Shown: positions 17,382 through 25,486, counted from the stretch's first letter. The stretch is DNA of 50,331 nt from Gordonia lacunae (GCF_002149015.1 NZ_NGFO01000008.1:146078-196408); one strand, 5' to 3'. The notes: generated from the sequence alone by a model not told the origin. Made by a program: numbers and translations.

Positions 17382-18778
17382 CAGTCGGCCTGCCGGGCGA
17401 GCCAGCGCTGCCAGCCGTCGACCAGTTCGGCGCGCGTCAACCCGAGGCTCGAGGTGATCGCGGCGTCCTGGGCCGCGGGCAGGGCCGACGCCGCGACCCC
17501 CACGTACATCTTCTTCAGACGCGCCTCGTCGAATCGATCGGCGACGTAGGCGGCCAACGACCATGCACTCTGATAAGCCACCTGTGAAGTCTGCCCGTCC
17601 ATCGCGAAGTCGGCGTCGGCGGGTGTACCCGCCGGGATCGCACCCGCGCGAACGGCCGCGGTCAGATCGGGCGCGGCGTCGGCGAATCGCGTGTAGGTGC
17701 CCTTGCGGCCGACATATTCGGCCACCCCCTCGGTGATCCACAGGGGCGCGTCGAGGGCGGTGGAGGTGCGGGCGGCGACGTGCGTCAGCTCGTGCCGGAG
17801 CACGACGGCCAGTGTCGGAGGCGCGAGGTCCCGGGCCGTCGGGGTCAGGATGATCCGCTGACCGGTCGCCGTGCGCTGCACCAGGTCCACACTGCTGTGC
17901 ACCGTCGCCGCAGCGGCCGTGCCGGTGGCCGCGCGCCCGTCGGGCACCAGCGCGGTGAACTGGTCGTCGGTCGCGGTCGCCACGACGACGGCACGCCGAT
18001 CCCAGGACTCACCCCAGAACGCGGAGACGGCGTCGACCGCCCCGGGCAGTTCACGTCGCAGCGTCGCCACGGTCGGAGTCGTCCGGGGATACGAGGCGAC
18101 CACCGACGTACCCCCGGACGTGGCGGTGTCGGCGACCTGGAGCCCGGGCAGCTCCCACATCTGTGTGGGTGGCGGCTCACGCCCCAGGGCCTCGGCGTCG
18201 CCGACGAGGCGCCACTCGTCGCCGTGACGGGCGACCACGAACTGGGTGCCGACGACCACCTCGGCCTCGGCGATACCCGGGGCGGTCTCGCCGCCGAGTG
18301 CGTAGCGCAGTTCCACCGGTGCCACCCAGGAGTCCGAACTCCCCCCGGCGTCGAGGAGTTCTTGGAGATCGGCCGGTACGAGCACCTCCGCCTCTTCGGT
18401 GGGCGCCAGCTGGTACGTGAACGAGGCGAACCGCAGGGTGCCGGCACGACCGTCCCGCGGCGCGAACCGGCGGGGCGCGAATGTGCCGGTCGCGGTGACG
18501 AATCTGTTCTTGAACGCGGGAGTCGCGGCGGTGTCGAACAGGGCGCCGATCGCCCGGACGTCGCCCGAACGCACGGTCTCGGTGAGCGAGTCGAGCAGTC
18601 GGGTCACCCCCGCGGCACGATCACGCTCGTAGACGTTGACCGCCGTGCTCGACGCTGCGGGCCCGCTGGACGAGCCGGGGCCGCCGGGAACTCCGACCGT
18701 CCCGCACCCCGTGGCCACCACGAGGGCCAGGGCGACGACGGCGAGGGCCGGGCCGGCACGCCGGCGCCGTGGGATCAC
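17381..18778 (-). CDS. Lipoprotein with gluzincin-type zinc metalloprotease domain
   Basis: A 465-aa exported protein. The N-terminus has MIPRRRRAGP, a hydrophobic stretch and a lipobox (VATGC, C25), then a Gly/Ser linker. Residues about 50-300 form an NTF2-like or unassigned domain. HELTH at 329-333 followed by WITEGVAEY (E350) is the HExxH plus EG(V/L)AEY pattern of M1-like gluzincins, so a zinc peptidase at the outer face of the membrane is likely. The substrate is unknown. Start GTG 18778 lies 6 nt after the stop of the NlpC/P60 gene and its stop overlaps pimB'. Co-transcription of a surface protease with a peptidoglycan hydrolase and PimB' suggests an envelope-maturation role. Confidence 0.78.
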   Translation of the reverse strand: MIPRRRRAGPALAVVALALVVATGCGTVGVPGGPGSSSGPAASSTAVNVYERDRAAGVTRLLDSLTETVRSGDVRAIGALFDTAATPAFKNRFVTATGTFAPRRFAPRDGRAGTLRFASFTYQLAPTEEAEVLVPADLQELLDAGGSSDSWVAPVELRYALGGETAPGIAEAEVVVGTQFVVARHGDEWRLVGDAEALGREPPPTQMWELPGLQVADTATSGGTSVVASYPRTTPTVATLRRELPGAVDAVSAFWGESWDRRAVVVATATDDQFTALVPDGRAATGTAAAATVHSSVDLVQRTATGQRIILTPTARDLAPPTLAVVLRHELTHVAARTSTALDAPLWITEGVAEYVGRKGTYTRFADAAPDLTAAVRAGAIPAGTPADADFAMDGQTSQVAYQSAWSLAAYVADRFDEARLKKMYVGVAASALPAAQDAAITSSLGLTRAELVDGWQRWLARQAD

Positions 18779-18784
18779 CGGGGA

Positions 18785-19876
18785 CTAGAACCGGCGGGCG
18801 GAGTTGTACGGACCGGCCTCGTCGATCGGCACGACCTTGACCGGTACGCCGAAGGTCGACGCGTGGATGACATATCCGTCACCGACGTACATGCCGACGT
18901 GATGTGCGTCCGGGTAATAGATGATCAGGTCGCCGGGCTTCAGGTCGTTGCGATCGACGGACTGTCCGCCGCCCATCTGCGCCTCGCTCGAGCGCGGGAT
19001 GGTCTTGCCCGCCTGTTTGAAGGCCCAGACCATGAGACCGGAGCAGTCGAACGAGTCGGGTCCGGTGGCGCCCCACACGTACGGATCACCGATCCGGGTC
19101 AGTGCGGCCTGGACGGCGATGAGACCGGCCGCGGTGCCCCTGGGCACCAGGCGCGGATCGAAGTCGAAGGTGGGTCCGCGGAGTGCCGCGAGCTGCTTTC
19201 CGGTCATGGACTTGTAGATCGCCCGGATCTGGATCGCCTGGAGCTGCAGGTCGGCCTGCTTCGTCTGCAGATCACCGCGCACACGCTCGGCGCGGGAGAC
19301 GGCCTCCGAGGCCGCCACCGCCGTCTGTTCGGCGTCCTTCTTCGCGACCGCCGTCCGTGCCCGGACCTTCTTGATGGCGGTGAGATCCGCCGACGCCTGA
19401 CGCGAGATCATGTCCAGACCCGACATCTGATCGAGGAGGGCCTGCGGGGAGTCGCTGATCATCACCGCGTAGAGGCCGCTCACGCGCGCACCCTGGTAGC
19501 TGGCTCGCACGATGGCGTCGACCCGGTTCTGGTGCACCGCGAGCTGGGCACGGCTCGTGTCGAGCTTCTGCTGCGCCTCGGCCGCCGCCTTCTTGGCCGC
19601 GGTCACGATGCCGCGCTGCTTGTCGTACTCGATCTTCGCGTTGTGCATCGCCTCGGTGGTCTTCTCCGCGTCGATGCCCAGCTGCTTGTAGCGGTCGAGC
19701 AGCTGATCGGCCGAGCGCGCGGGCACCGCGCGGGCGTCGCCGACGCCGCCGGCGACCGTGGGTACGAGCACGGCGAGCGCCGACAGGACGCAGGCCGCAA
19801 GCATCAGCGGACCCGAACGCATACGTGGCCGCGTTGCGCGAGCCCGTCCCTCCCCGATCAGCACGGTCCTACTCAC
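18785..19876 (-). CDS. NlpC/P60 peptidoglycan hydrolase with coiled-coil domain (RipC-like, Rv2190c-like)
   Basis: Secreted D,L-endopeptidase for peptide stems of peptidoglycan. The 363-aa protein has a signal peptide (LMLAACVLSALAVLVPTVAGG, cleavage near ARA), a long Ala/Lys/Gln-rich coiled coil (about 55-220), and a C-terminal NlpC/P60 domain with Cys278 in FDCSGLMVW, His326 in HHVGMYVG and His338 in VIHAS. The coiled coil is the type that receives activation from FtsEX-like complexes in RipC and CwlO proteins. The start is uncertain between GTG 19876, GTG 19864 and ATG 19822; the last two shorten only the n-region. Confidence 0.88.
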   Translation of the reverse strand: MSRTVLIGEGRARATRPRMRSGPLMLAACVLSALAVLVPTVAGGVGDARAVPARSADQLLDRYKQLGIDAEKTTEAMHNAKIEYDKQRGIVTAAKKAAAEAQQKLDTSRAQLAVHQNRVDAIVRASYQGARVSGLYAVMISDSPQALLDQMSGLDMISRQASADLTAIKKVRARTAVAKKDAEQTAVAASEAVSRAERVRGDLQTKQADLQLQAIQIRAIYKSMTGKQLAALRGPTFDFDPRLVPRGTAAGLIAVQAALTRIGDPYVWGATGPDSFDCSGLMVWAFKQAGKTIPRSSEAQMGGGQSVDRNDLKPGDLIIYYPDAHHVGMYVGDGYVIHASTFGVPVKVVPIDEAGPYNSARRF

Positions 19877-19973
19877 TCCCTCGTGTGTGCTCGTCGATCC
19901 CTGAGCACCCGGATCGCCCGTCCCGCGTCCCGTCGACCACCCTAGGCCGCCGACAGGCCCCTGGGACTGGTTC

Positions 19974-20002
19974 GGGCGGATCGCAATCCACGCGATCCGC
20001 CC
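19974..20002 (-). terminator. Hairpin after the RipD-like gene
   Basis: Perfect 11-bp stem GGGCGGATCGC/GCGATCCGCCC at 19974-19984 and 19992-20002 with a 7-nt loop, 44 nt past the stop of the minus-strand gene at 20046. There is no T-run, as common in GC-rich actinobacteria. Confidence 0.6.
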
Positions 20003-20045
20003 GGCCAGAGACCCTCGTGCTCAGTCTGTTCGTGTTCAGTTGTCG

Positions 20046-20729
20046 TCAGTAACGACGGATGCCCGTCAGGGTCCACTCCTTGACGGCGTCGCGCTTGACC
20101 GGCGTGCCGTAGTTGGACGAGTGGACGAACTGGCCGTTGCCGACGTAGATGCCGGCGTGGCCGCCACCGTTGAAGATCATGACGTCGCCGGGCTTGGCAT
20201 CGGAGTAGGACACCGCGCGCCCGCCGCCGAGCTGGCCGTAGCTGTCGCGCGGGATGTTCTTGCCGGCCTGCTTGTAGGACCAGTAGACGAGACCCGAGCA
20301 GTCGAATGCGTTGGGGCCGGCGGAGCCGTAGGAGTACGGCGAGCCGATCTTGCTCTCGGCGGCCTTGACGGCCTTCTCGCCCGCGGTCAGCTGCGGCTGG
20401 CCCAGGGGGGCGCCGCCCTGCGGACGGAACTGCTGCGGGATCTGATCCGGCGCGATACCCGGCACGGTGAACTGTCCCAGGTTGGGGATCTCGACCGTGG
20501 CCGCGGGCGACTTCTTCACGGGAGTGGCCTCGGGTGCGGGCTTGGCCTCCGGGGCCTTCGCACCGGGCAGGGCCGGGATCTCGAAAGTGCCCAGCGGGGT
20601 GTGGACCGGGGCGGCGAGAGCAGGGCCGGCGGCAGCGGCGAGCGAACCGAGCGTGATCGATCCGGCGATCACCGCCTTCTTTGCGACCGTGCTGCCACGA
20701 TTGGGCTGTTCCAAACGATGTTTGGCCAC
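20046..20729 (-). CDS. NlpC/P60 family peptidoglycan hydrolase or binding protein (RipD-like)
   Basis: A 227-aa secreted protein with a signal peptide (VIAGSITLGSLAAAAGPALAA), a Pro/Ala/Lys-rich linker (about 40-110) and a C-terminal NlpC/P60 domain. The catalytic triad positions are intact: Cys144 in FDCSGLVYW, His191 in GHAGIYVG and His203 in FVHSS. Mycobacterial RipD lacks catalytic residues, so this one should be active. Start GTG 20729 has AAGGAGAA 8 nt upstream. A c-di-AMP (ydaO-type) riboswitch occupies the leader, so hydrolase output should follow the c-di-AMP level, linking wall remodelling to turgor or potassium signalling. It is the tandem paralogue of the gene at 18785. Confidence 0.9.
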   Translation of the reverse strand: MAKHRLEQPNRGSTVAKKAVIAGSITLGSLAAAAGPALAAPVHTPLGTFEIPALPGAKAPEAKPAPEATPVKKSPAATVEIPNLGQFTVPGIAPDQIPQQFRPQGGAPLGQPQLTAGEKAVKAAESKIGSPYSYGSAGPNAFDCSGLVYWSYKQAGKNIPRDSYGQLGGGRAVSYSDAKPGDVMIFNGGGHAGIYVGNGQFVHSSNYGTPVKRDAVKEWTLTGIRRY

Positions 20730-20758
20730 GAAGCGAGTTCTCCTTCAGATCTTCCTGT

Positions 20759-20970
20759 ACCGCCGACCGAGTTAGCTGTCGGGTTCGGGCCGGAAGAGTG
20801 GCCCTACGCGTGTTTCGCGCATGAGGTATCCACTGGACACTCATGCGTGGCAACGCGATTCACCCCGATTCGGAACGGTTTCGCGTGAGGCACATCGAGG
20901 TGATGCGCTCCGACGAGCCCGCCCGAAGGTTGTGGTTCCCCGGTTCGCCCGCGAGGGCGATTGAGCGGTG
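20759..20970 (-). promoter_or_regulatory. Cyclic di-AMP riboswitch (ydaO-yuaA type)
   Basis: On the minus strand the leader carries the three hallmark blocks in order: GGGCGAACCGGGGAACC (20950-20934), GGGGTGAATCGCG (20866-20854) and CCCGAACCCGACAGCTAAC (20789-20771). A P1 pairing closes between CCGC near 20968 and GCGG near 20762. The order and spacing match the actinobacterial ydaO aptamer, which typically precedes NlpC/P60 or rpf genes. The ribosome site of the gene at 20729 lies just downstream. A covariance-model search would settle it. Confidence 0.85.
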
Positions 20971-21083
20971 ACTACTGCGGACCACTTCTGTTGAAGCGGG
21001 ACGCTCCGCAAGGTCTCAGAAAGGTTACGAAATCGGATGCGCTCTGTCCACTAAGCGACCGAGAGCCAAACCTCGGCCGATTC

Positions 21084-21368
21084 TCAGCCCGCCCTGAGGA
21101 CAGTCACAGAGGCGCGTCGATCCGACCCGTGAGCTGCAGTTTTAGCCGATCTTGCAGATCGTGCAGCACTACTCGTCACCATTGCAGCAGCCTGTAGAAC
21201 GTCGATGGCGAGGTCGATCTCGGCGTCCGCCTCGACCGTTGCCGCCGTTACCGAAACTCCACCTTGGTCCGTCATATCGTCCCAGCTCGGACCGCCAAAC
21301 AGCACCGTCATCATGCACCCGTCGCAAGCGACGGGACGGGCGGGGCAGCGCGCGCAGTCGACGTACAT
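21084..21368 (-). CDS. Small Cys-rich protein with CxxC...CxxC motif
   Basis: A 94-aa protein beginning MYVDCARCPARPVACDGCMM, with C5, C8, C15 and C18 arranged CxxC-x6-CxxC, as expected for a zinc or Fe-S site or a redox pair. I recall short actinobacterial proteins with the same opening (CxTCPARPxACDGCVVTVLL), so this is likely real despite its size. The remaining 60 residues are Ala/Ser-rich and not conserved to my knowledge. Start ATG 21368 has GGAG 8 nt upstream. It lies upstream of the riboswitch leader and may be co-transcribed with the NlpC/P60 gene. Function unknown. Confidence 0.65.
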   Translation of the reverse strand: MYVDCARCPARPVACDGCMMTVLFGGPSWDDMTDQGGVSVTAATVEADAEIDLAIDVLQAAAMVTSSAARSARSAKTAAHGSDRRASVTVLRAG

Positions 21369-21577
21369 AGTGTGATCTCCATCTCATCTGGTGAGGCGGG
21401 GCCGTGTCGGCCCTCGTAGGGGTCGTGGTCGCCGTGAGAGCACCGCATTTCTCACGTCCAGGTGGAGACTAAGAGCACCCACCGACAAGTCCGTCGAACT
21501 GTGATCGACACACCAGTCACACGAGCCACATCGACGGGCGCTCGGTGCGCCGCCGCCGCGCTGTCGGTGGATCGAAC

Positions 21578-21583
21578 TAATGT
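21578..21583 (+). promoter_or_regulatory. -10 box of the exonuclease/GIY-YIG gene, leaderless
   Basis: TAATGT, 7 nt before GTG 21591. The 222 bp between the divergent gene at 21368 and this start otherwise show nothing I can assign. Confidence 0.55.
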
Positions 21584-21590
21584 TCGCCGG

Positions 21591-23393
21591 GTGACGCAGA
21601 CCAGCGTGGCCGGCTCCCCCGCCGGGCAGCTCACCTTCGCCGACCTGGAGGCCGCCGATCAGGTGGCCACGGGCGGTTCGTCGAACGAGTTCAGCGACCG
21701 CTCGCTCTTCGACACGACCCTCGTCGTCGTCGACCTGGAGACCACCGGCTCCGATCCGGCGCGGGACCGGATCACCGAGATCGGCGCGGTCAAGATCCGC
21801 GGCGGCGAGATCATCGGCGAGTTCGCCACCCTTGTCGACCCCGGCCGGCCCATCCCCCCGCAGATCGTCACCCTGACCGGGATCACCACCGCCATGCTGA
21901 CCGACGCTCCGCGGATCGAGTCGGTGCTGCCCTCGTTCTTCGAGTTCGCCCGCGGCTCGATCCTGGTGGCGCACAACGCTCGATTCGACATGGGCTTCCT
22001 GCGGCAGAACGCGATCCGGCTCCAGCTCCCGTGGACGTTCAGCCTGAGCCTCTGCACGGTGACCATGGCCCGGCGCATCCTGACCCGCGACGAAGCCCCG
22101 ACCGTCAAACTCAGCGCCCTCGCCGACCTGTTCGACGTCTCCGTGCGGCCCACCCACCGGGCACTCGACGACGCGCGCGCCACGGTGGAGGTCTTCCACC
22201 GGCTCCTCGAACGCGTCGGGAACCAGGGCATCGCGACCGTCGGCGACCTGACGTCGTATCTGCCACGGACCGACCCGCGCCTCCGGGCCAAACGCACGCT
22301 CGCCGATCACATCCCCTCCCGTCCCGGCGTCTACCTCTTCCGCGGCCCATCCGACGAGGTCCTCTATGTGGGTACCGCGGTGGACCTCCGCCGCCGGGTC
22401 CGGTCGTACTTCAGCGGGAGCGACCCGCGTCGTCGCATCGCCGAGATGGTTCTCCTCGCCCAGCGGGTCGACATCGTGGAGTGCTCCCATCCCCTCGAAG
22501 CCGCCGTTCGCGAACTGCGGCTGCTGGGCGCACATGCGCCGGCCTACAACCGGCGTTCGACGCAACCGCACAAGGGTTGGTGGGTGACTCTGACCGAGGA
22601 ACGCTTCCCGCGTCTGAAGGTCAGTCGCACACCCACCGACGAGTCGATCGGCCCGGTCGGCAATCGCACCAACGCCGCGACCGTCGCCGACGTGATCGCG
22701 GCGGCCGCCGGTCTGCGCACATGCACCAAGCGGCTCGGCGCCACCGGTTATCACTGGTGCCCCGACTCCGACGGACGCCGACGCCCCGGCTCATGCCGGG
22801 CGGCCACCGCGCAGCCTCAGACGGTGCCCGACTACTCCCCGCGCGTCACCGCGGCCCGGCGGCTCATGCGGGGTGAGGCCGACGAACTCCTCGACGGGCT
22901 CACCGCACGCCTCGCCGACCTCGCGCAGGCCCACATGTTCGAGACCGCGGCGCGGCACCGGGACCGGCTCGCGCTCACCATCGACACCCTCGCCCGTTGC
23001 CAGCGACTGGCCGCGCTGTGCGCGATCGCCGAGATCGTCGTCGCGCGTCCCGACGGCGAACGGGGATGGCAGTTCGCGGTGATCCGGCACGGACGCCTCG
23101 CGGCGGCCGGACGCGCACGACGCGGCGTCTCCCCCATGCCCGTCGTCGACGCACTGGTCGCCGCGGCCGAGACCGTACTGCCCGGCGACGGACCGCTCCG
23201 TGGTGCGCCGGCCGAGGAGGTCGGACTGGTCTACCGCTGGATGACCGAACCGGGCGCGCGGATCGTCTCGACCAGTGAGCCGGTCGCACTGCCCGCCGGC
23301 TCGGCCGAACGCCGGCTCGGCTGGTCGCAATCGGCGCACGACGCGCGTACGGCCAGGCCCGGCACCGACCCTCGCGTACGACAGGCGAGCTGA
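21591..23393 (+). CDS. DEDDh exonuclease fused to GIY-YIG (UvrC-like) nuclease, Rv2191-like
   Basis: A 600-aa two-nuclease protein. Residues about 40-205 are a DnaQ/epsilon-type 3'-5' exonuclease: VVVDLETTGSD (Asp, Glu), LVAHNARFDMGFL (Asp) and THRALDDARAT (His, Asp). Residues about 235-320 form a GIY-YIG domain (RPGVYLFRGPSDEVLYVGTAVDLRRRVRSYF) like the N-terminal nuclease of UvrC or the Cho endonuclease, with further UvrC-like sequence after it. It should act on damaged or branched DNA. The start is set at GTG 21591 by its -10 box, although the frame is open to 21462. The fusion is known in mycobacteria; its exact repair role is not settled. Confidence 0.87.
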   Translation: MTQTSVAGSPAGQLTFADLEAADQVATGGSSNEFSDRSLFDTTLVVVDLETTGSDPARDRITEIGAVKIRGGEIIGEFATLVDPGRPIPPQIVTLTGITTAMLTDAPRIESVLPSFFEFARGSILVAHNARFDMGFLRQNAIRLQLPWTFSLSLCTVTMARRILTRDEAPTVKLSALADLFDVSVRPTHRALDDARATVEVFHRLLERVGNQGIATVGDLTSYLPRTDPRLRAKRTLADHIPSRPGVYLFRGPSDEVLYVGTAVDLRRRVRSYFSGSDPRRRIAEMVLLAQRVDIVECSHPLEAAVRELRLLGAHAPAYNRRSTQPHKGWWVTLTEERFPRLKVSRTPTDESIGPVGNRTNAATVADVIAAAAGLRTCTKRLGATGYHWCPDSDGRRRPGSCRAATAQPQTVPDYSPRVTAARRLMRGEADELLDGLTARLADLAQAHMFETAARHRDRLALTIDTLARCQRLAALCAIAEIVVARPDGERGWQFAVIRHGRLAAAGRARRGVSPMPVVDALVAAAETVLPGDGPLRGAPAEEVGLVYRWMTEPGARIVSTSEPVALPAGSAERRLGWSQSAHDARTARPGTDPRVRQAS

Positions 23394-23407
23394 CCGCGAC
23401 ACACCAC

Positions 23408-23413
23408 TAGGCT
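23408..23413 (+). promoter_or_regulatory. -10 box of the Lrp-type sensor-domain gene, leaderless
   Basis: TAGGCT, 6 nt before ATG 23420. The 20 bases ending here (23394-23413) match the trpD promoter with one mismatch, including GACACACCACTAGGCT exactly. Confidence 0.6.
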
Positions 23414-23419
23414 GGCGGC

Positions 23420-23698
23420 ATGATCACTGCCATCGTCCTCATCCAGGCCGACATCCACCGCATCCCGGAGACGGCGCAGGCCGTCGCCGACATCCCCGGG
23501 GTCGAAGAGGTGTACTCGTGCGCGGGCGACGTCGACCTGATCGCGAAGATCCGGGTGCGCGACCACGAGCAGATCGCGACGGTGGTCACCGGCGAGATCA
23601 ATCGGCTGCCCGGCGTGCTCAAGAGCGCCACGCACATCGCGTTCCGCAGCTACTCCAGCTCCGACGTCGAGGGCGGTTTCTCCATCGGCGAGAGCTGA
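23420..23698 (+). CDS. Stand-alone Lrp/AsnC ligand-binding (RAM) domain protein
   Basis: A 92-aa protein that is only the C-terminal alpha-beta sandwich of Lrp/AsnC regulators. AIVLIQADIHRIPETAQAVADIPGVEEVYSCAGDVDLIAKI is the strand-helix-strand pattern with the GDxDL turn. It has no helix-turn-helix. Such single-domain proteins oligomerise and bind amino acids at the dimer interface, and may co-assemble with full-length Lrp proteins. It is convergent with trpD, whose promoter shares a 16-nt box with this one, so a tryptophan-related ligand is a reasonable guess but only that. Confidence 0.85.
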   Translation: MITAIVLIQADIHRIPETAQAVADIPGVEEVYSCAGDVDLIAKIRVRDHEQIATVVTGEINRLPGVLKSATHIAFRSYSSSDVEGGFSIGES

Positions 23699-23700
23699 CG

Positions 23701-23730
23701 CCCGAGCAACTCGGGTGTCGAGGGCACCCG
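23701..23730. terminator. Overlapping hairpins between convergent genes
   Basis: CCCGAG/CTCGGG (23701-23706 and 23710-23715) and CGGGTG/CACCCG (23712-23717 and 23725-23730) are mutually exclusive stems in the 44-bp gap between the sensor-domain gene and trpD; probably a bidirectional terminator. Confidence 0.5.
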
Positions 23731-23742
23731 GCGCGGTGCCTG

Positions 23743-24813
23743 TCAGGCGGGTGCCGCGAGCTGTCCGCTGAGCTCGGCCCACCGCTGCAGCAGATCCGCG
23801 GCCGCGCCGTTGTCGATGGCCTCGGCCGCGCGGGCCTTCGCCACGCCGAGCGCGTCGGTCAGTTCGGCCGACGTCATCGGCGCCTCCTGCTCGAACGCGA
23901 CGATGGCCCCGGCGGAGTTCAGCAGCACCGCGTCGCGGACCGGGCCGGTGGTCCCGGCCAGCAGTTCGCGGGCGATAGCCGCGTTGACCGTCGCGTCGCC
24001 GCCCTGCAGCGACGACAGCTCCACACGCGCTATCCCCAGGTCGGTCGGATCGACGCTCAGTTCGTTCACCTGCCCGGCGACGACCTGCCACACCGTCGAC
24101 GTGGTGGTGGTCGTCAGTTCGTCGAGACCGTCGTCACCGCGGACCACCAGGGCGGAGCCGCCGCGCTCGGCGAAGGCCCGCGCCAGGACCGGGGCGAGGT
24201 CGGCGAAAGCGCAGCCGATCAGCCCGCGGGACGGCGTCGCCGGGTTGGTCAGCGGCCCCAGCACGTTGAAGACGGTCGGGATGCCGATCTCCTTGCGCGG
24301 CGGACCGGTGAAGCGGAACGCGGGATGGAACACGGGCGCGAAACAGAACCCGATCCCCAGTTCGTCGACGCATCGTGCAACCGCCGCGGCGTCGAGGGAG
24401 ATGTTCACGCCCAGCGCCTCGAGTACGTCGGCACCGCCGCTCTTCGACGACGCCGCGCGGTTGCCGTGCTTCACCACCGCGACGCCCGAGGCGGCGATGA
24501 CGATCGACGTCATCGTCGAGATGTTCACGGTGTGCGACCGGTCACCGCCGGTACCGACCACGTCCACTGCCGGACGGCTGACGTCCACGAGCGTCGCGTG
24601 ATCGAGCATCGCCCGGGACAGTCCGAGGAGCTCTGCCGGTGCCGCACCCTTCATCTTCACGCCGACGCCGAAAGCGGCGATCTGAGCGCCGGTCGCACTG
24701 TCGGTCATGATCTCGTTCATCGCCCACGCGGCCTCGTCGGCACTGAGGTCGAGGCGATCGATGATCTTGCCGAGGATCTGCGGCCAGCTGAAGTCGGATT
24801 GTGCGGTGCTCAC
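23743..24813 (-). CDS. trpD: Anthranilate phosphoribosyltransferase
   Basis: Transfers phosphoribose from PRPP to anthranilate, the second dedicated step of tryptophan synthesis. The 356-aa protein has the PRPP-binding [17 protein letters not shown] loop, [21 protein letters not shown] and the metal-binding acidic residues of RGDDGLDE. It stands alone, away from other trp genes, as in mycobacteria. Start GTG 24813 lies 8 nt after TAGGCT, with no ribosome site, so it is probably leaderless or nearly so. A 157-bp inverted-repeat element begins directly upstream of that -10 box and supplies its -35 region. Confidence 0.96.
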   Translation of the reverse strand: MSTAQSDFSWPQILGKIIDRLDLSADEAAWAMNEIMTDSATGAQIAAFGVGVKMKGAAPAELLGLSRAMLDHATLVDVSRPAVDVVGTGGDRSHTVNISTMTSIVIAASGVAVVKHGNRAASSKSGGADVLEALGVNISLDAAAVARCVDELGIGFCFAPVFHPAFRFTGPPRKEIGIPTVFNVLGPLTNPATPSRGLIGCAFADLAPVLARAFAERGGSALVVRGDDGLDELTTTTTSTVWQVVAGQVNELSVDPTDLGIARVELSSLQGGDATVNAAIARELLAGTTGPVRDAVLLNSAGAIVAFEQEAPMTSAELTDALGVAKARAAEAIDNGAAADLLQRWAELSGQLAAPA

Positions 24814-24821
24814 GAGGACAG

Positions 24822-24827
24822 AGCCTA
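24822..24827 (-). promoter_or_regulatory. -10 box of trpD
   Basis: TAGGCT on the minus strand, 8 nt before GTG 24813, directly abutting the end of the inverted-repeat element at 24828. Confidence 0.5.
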
Positions 24828-24984
24828 GTGGTGTGTCTCGGAATCAGGTGGCCGGTATCCGGTGGAGCGATCGGTGACCTGGGAAGGCGGAGGGGGGAGG
24901 GATGGCAGCGCCGTCTCGACCGACGACGAAGCCGGTCGCCGATCGAACGCCGGAGACCAGTCGCCCGATTCCGAGACACACCAC
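24828..24984. repeat. 157-bp inverted-repeat (MITE-like) element
   Basis: Perfect 18-bp terminal inverted repeats GTGGTGTGTCTCGGAATC (24828-24845) and its complement (24967-24984). Homology continues inward so that arms of about 51 nt (24828-24879 and 24934-24984) pair imperfectly around a 54-nt centre. No open frame fits inside. It exactly fills the space between the trpD -10 box and the 3' end of the gene at 24995. No target-site duplication is evident. Confidence 0.7.
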
Positions 24985-24994
24985 CGGTGGCTGT

Positions 24995-25480
24995 TCATCC
25001 GGGCGGACGCTGGAGCACGGCCCACTCGCGCGCGAATCCGCCGTGCCGGGAGCCGAGGCTGGCCATGCGGGATCGTTCCTGTGACAGATGCATCGCGTCG
25101 AGCAACTGGACCCGCGCCAGGACGAGGACCACGAGTCCCTCGTCGCGCGCCGGCGGACACGGTCCCCAGCGCTCGTCGTCGACCGACTCGTAACCGTCGA
25201 GCGCGGCCACCGCCGCCGCCTCGGCCCGCCGCTCGGGCGGCACCTCGACATGGTGGCGCAGGATGACCTCCTCGGCCGCTCGCCATGACGAGGCGTCGAG
25301 GGCGACCGAACTCGCGAGCGCATCGTCGTCGGAACCCGCGACCACCTCCACCCGTTCGTCCAGTGTGAGTGGCCCCGCCGCGGCGCTGGGCCGCAGGCGC
25401 GAGCGGAGCCGCGCCAGGCGGCCCTGCTCGACGACACGGCCGTTGAGATCGCGGGGGCCGGGTGACGCCGAACTCGACAT
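24995..25480 (-). CDS. Hypothetical protein
   Basis: A 161-aa acidic, soluble protein that I do not recognise. The N-terminus is Arg/Ser-rich ([19 protein letters not shown]). The middle ([36 protein letters not shown]) and the C-terminal half ([20 protein letters not shown]) look like a compact alpha/beta fold. There is no signal peptide or membrane helix. Start ATG 25480 is placed by TACCGT 6 nt upstream; two further in-frame codons are inside the leader. The end lies 10 bp from the inverted-repeat element. It has no counterpart between trpD and ctaE in the mycobacterial order I recall. Confidence 0.65.
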   Translation of the reverse strand: MSSSASPGPRDLNGRVVEQGRLARLRSRLRPSAAAGPLTLDERVEVVAGSDDDALASSVALDASSWRAAEEVILRHHVEVPPERRAEAAAVAALDGYESVDDERWGPCPPARDEGLVVLVLARVQLLDAMHLSQERSRMASLGSRHGGFAREWAVLQRPPG

Positions 25481-25486
25481 GAACAC

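Noticed and set aside
17780..19945. A 721-codon open frame on the plus strand opposite the metalloprotease and NlpC/P60 genes
   Set aside because: It lies antisense to two well-supported genes, its product is Arg/Gly/Asp-rich with no domain, and it has no promoter or ribosome site; it is a high-GC shadow.
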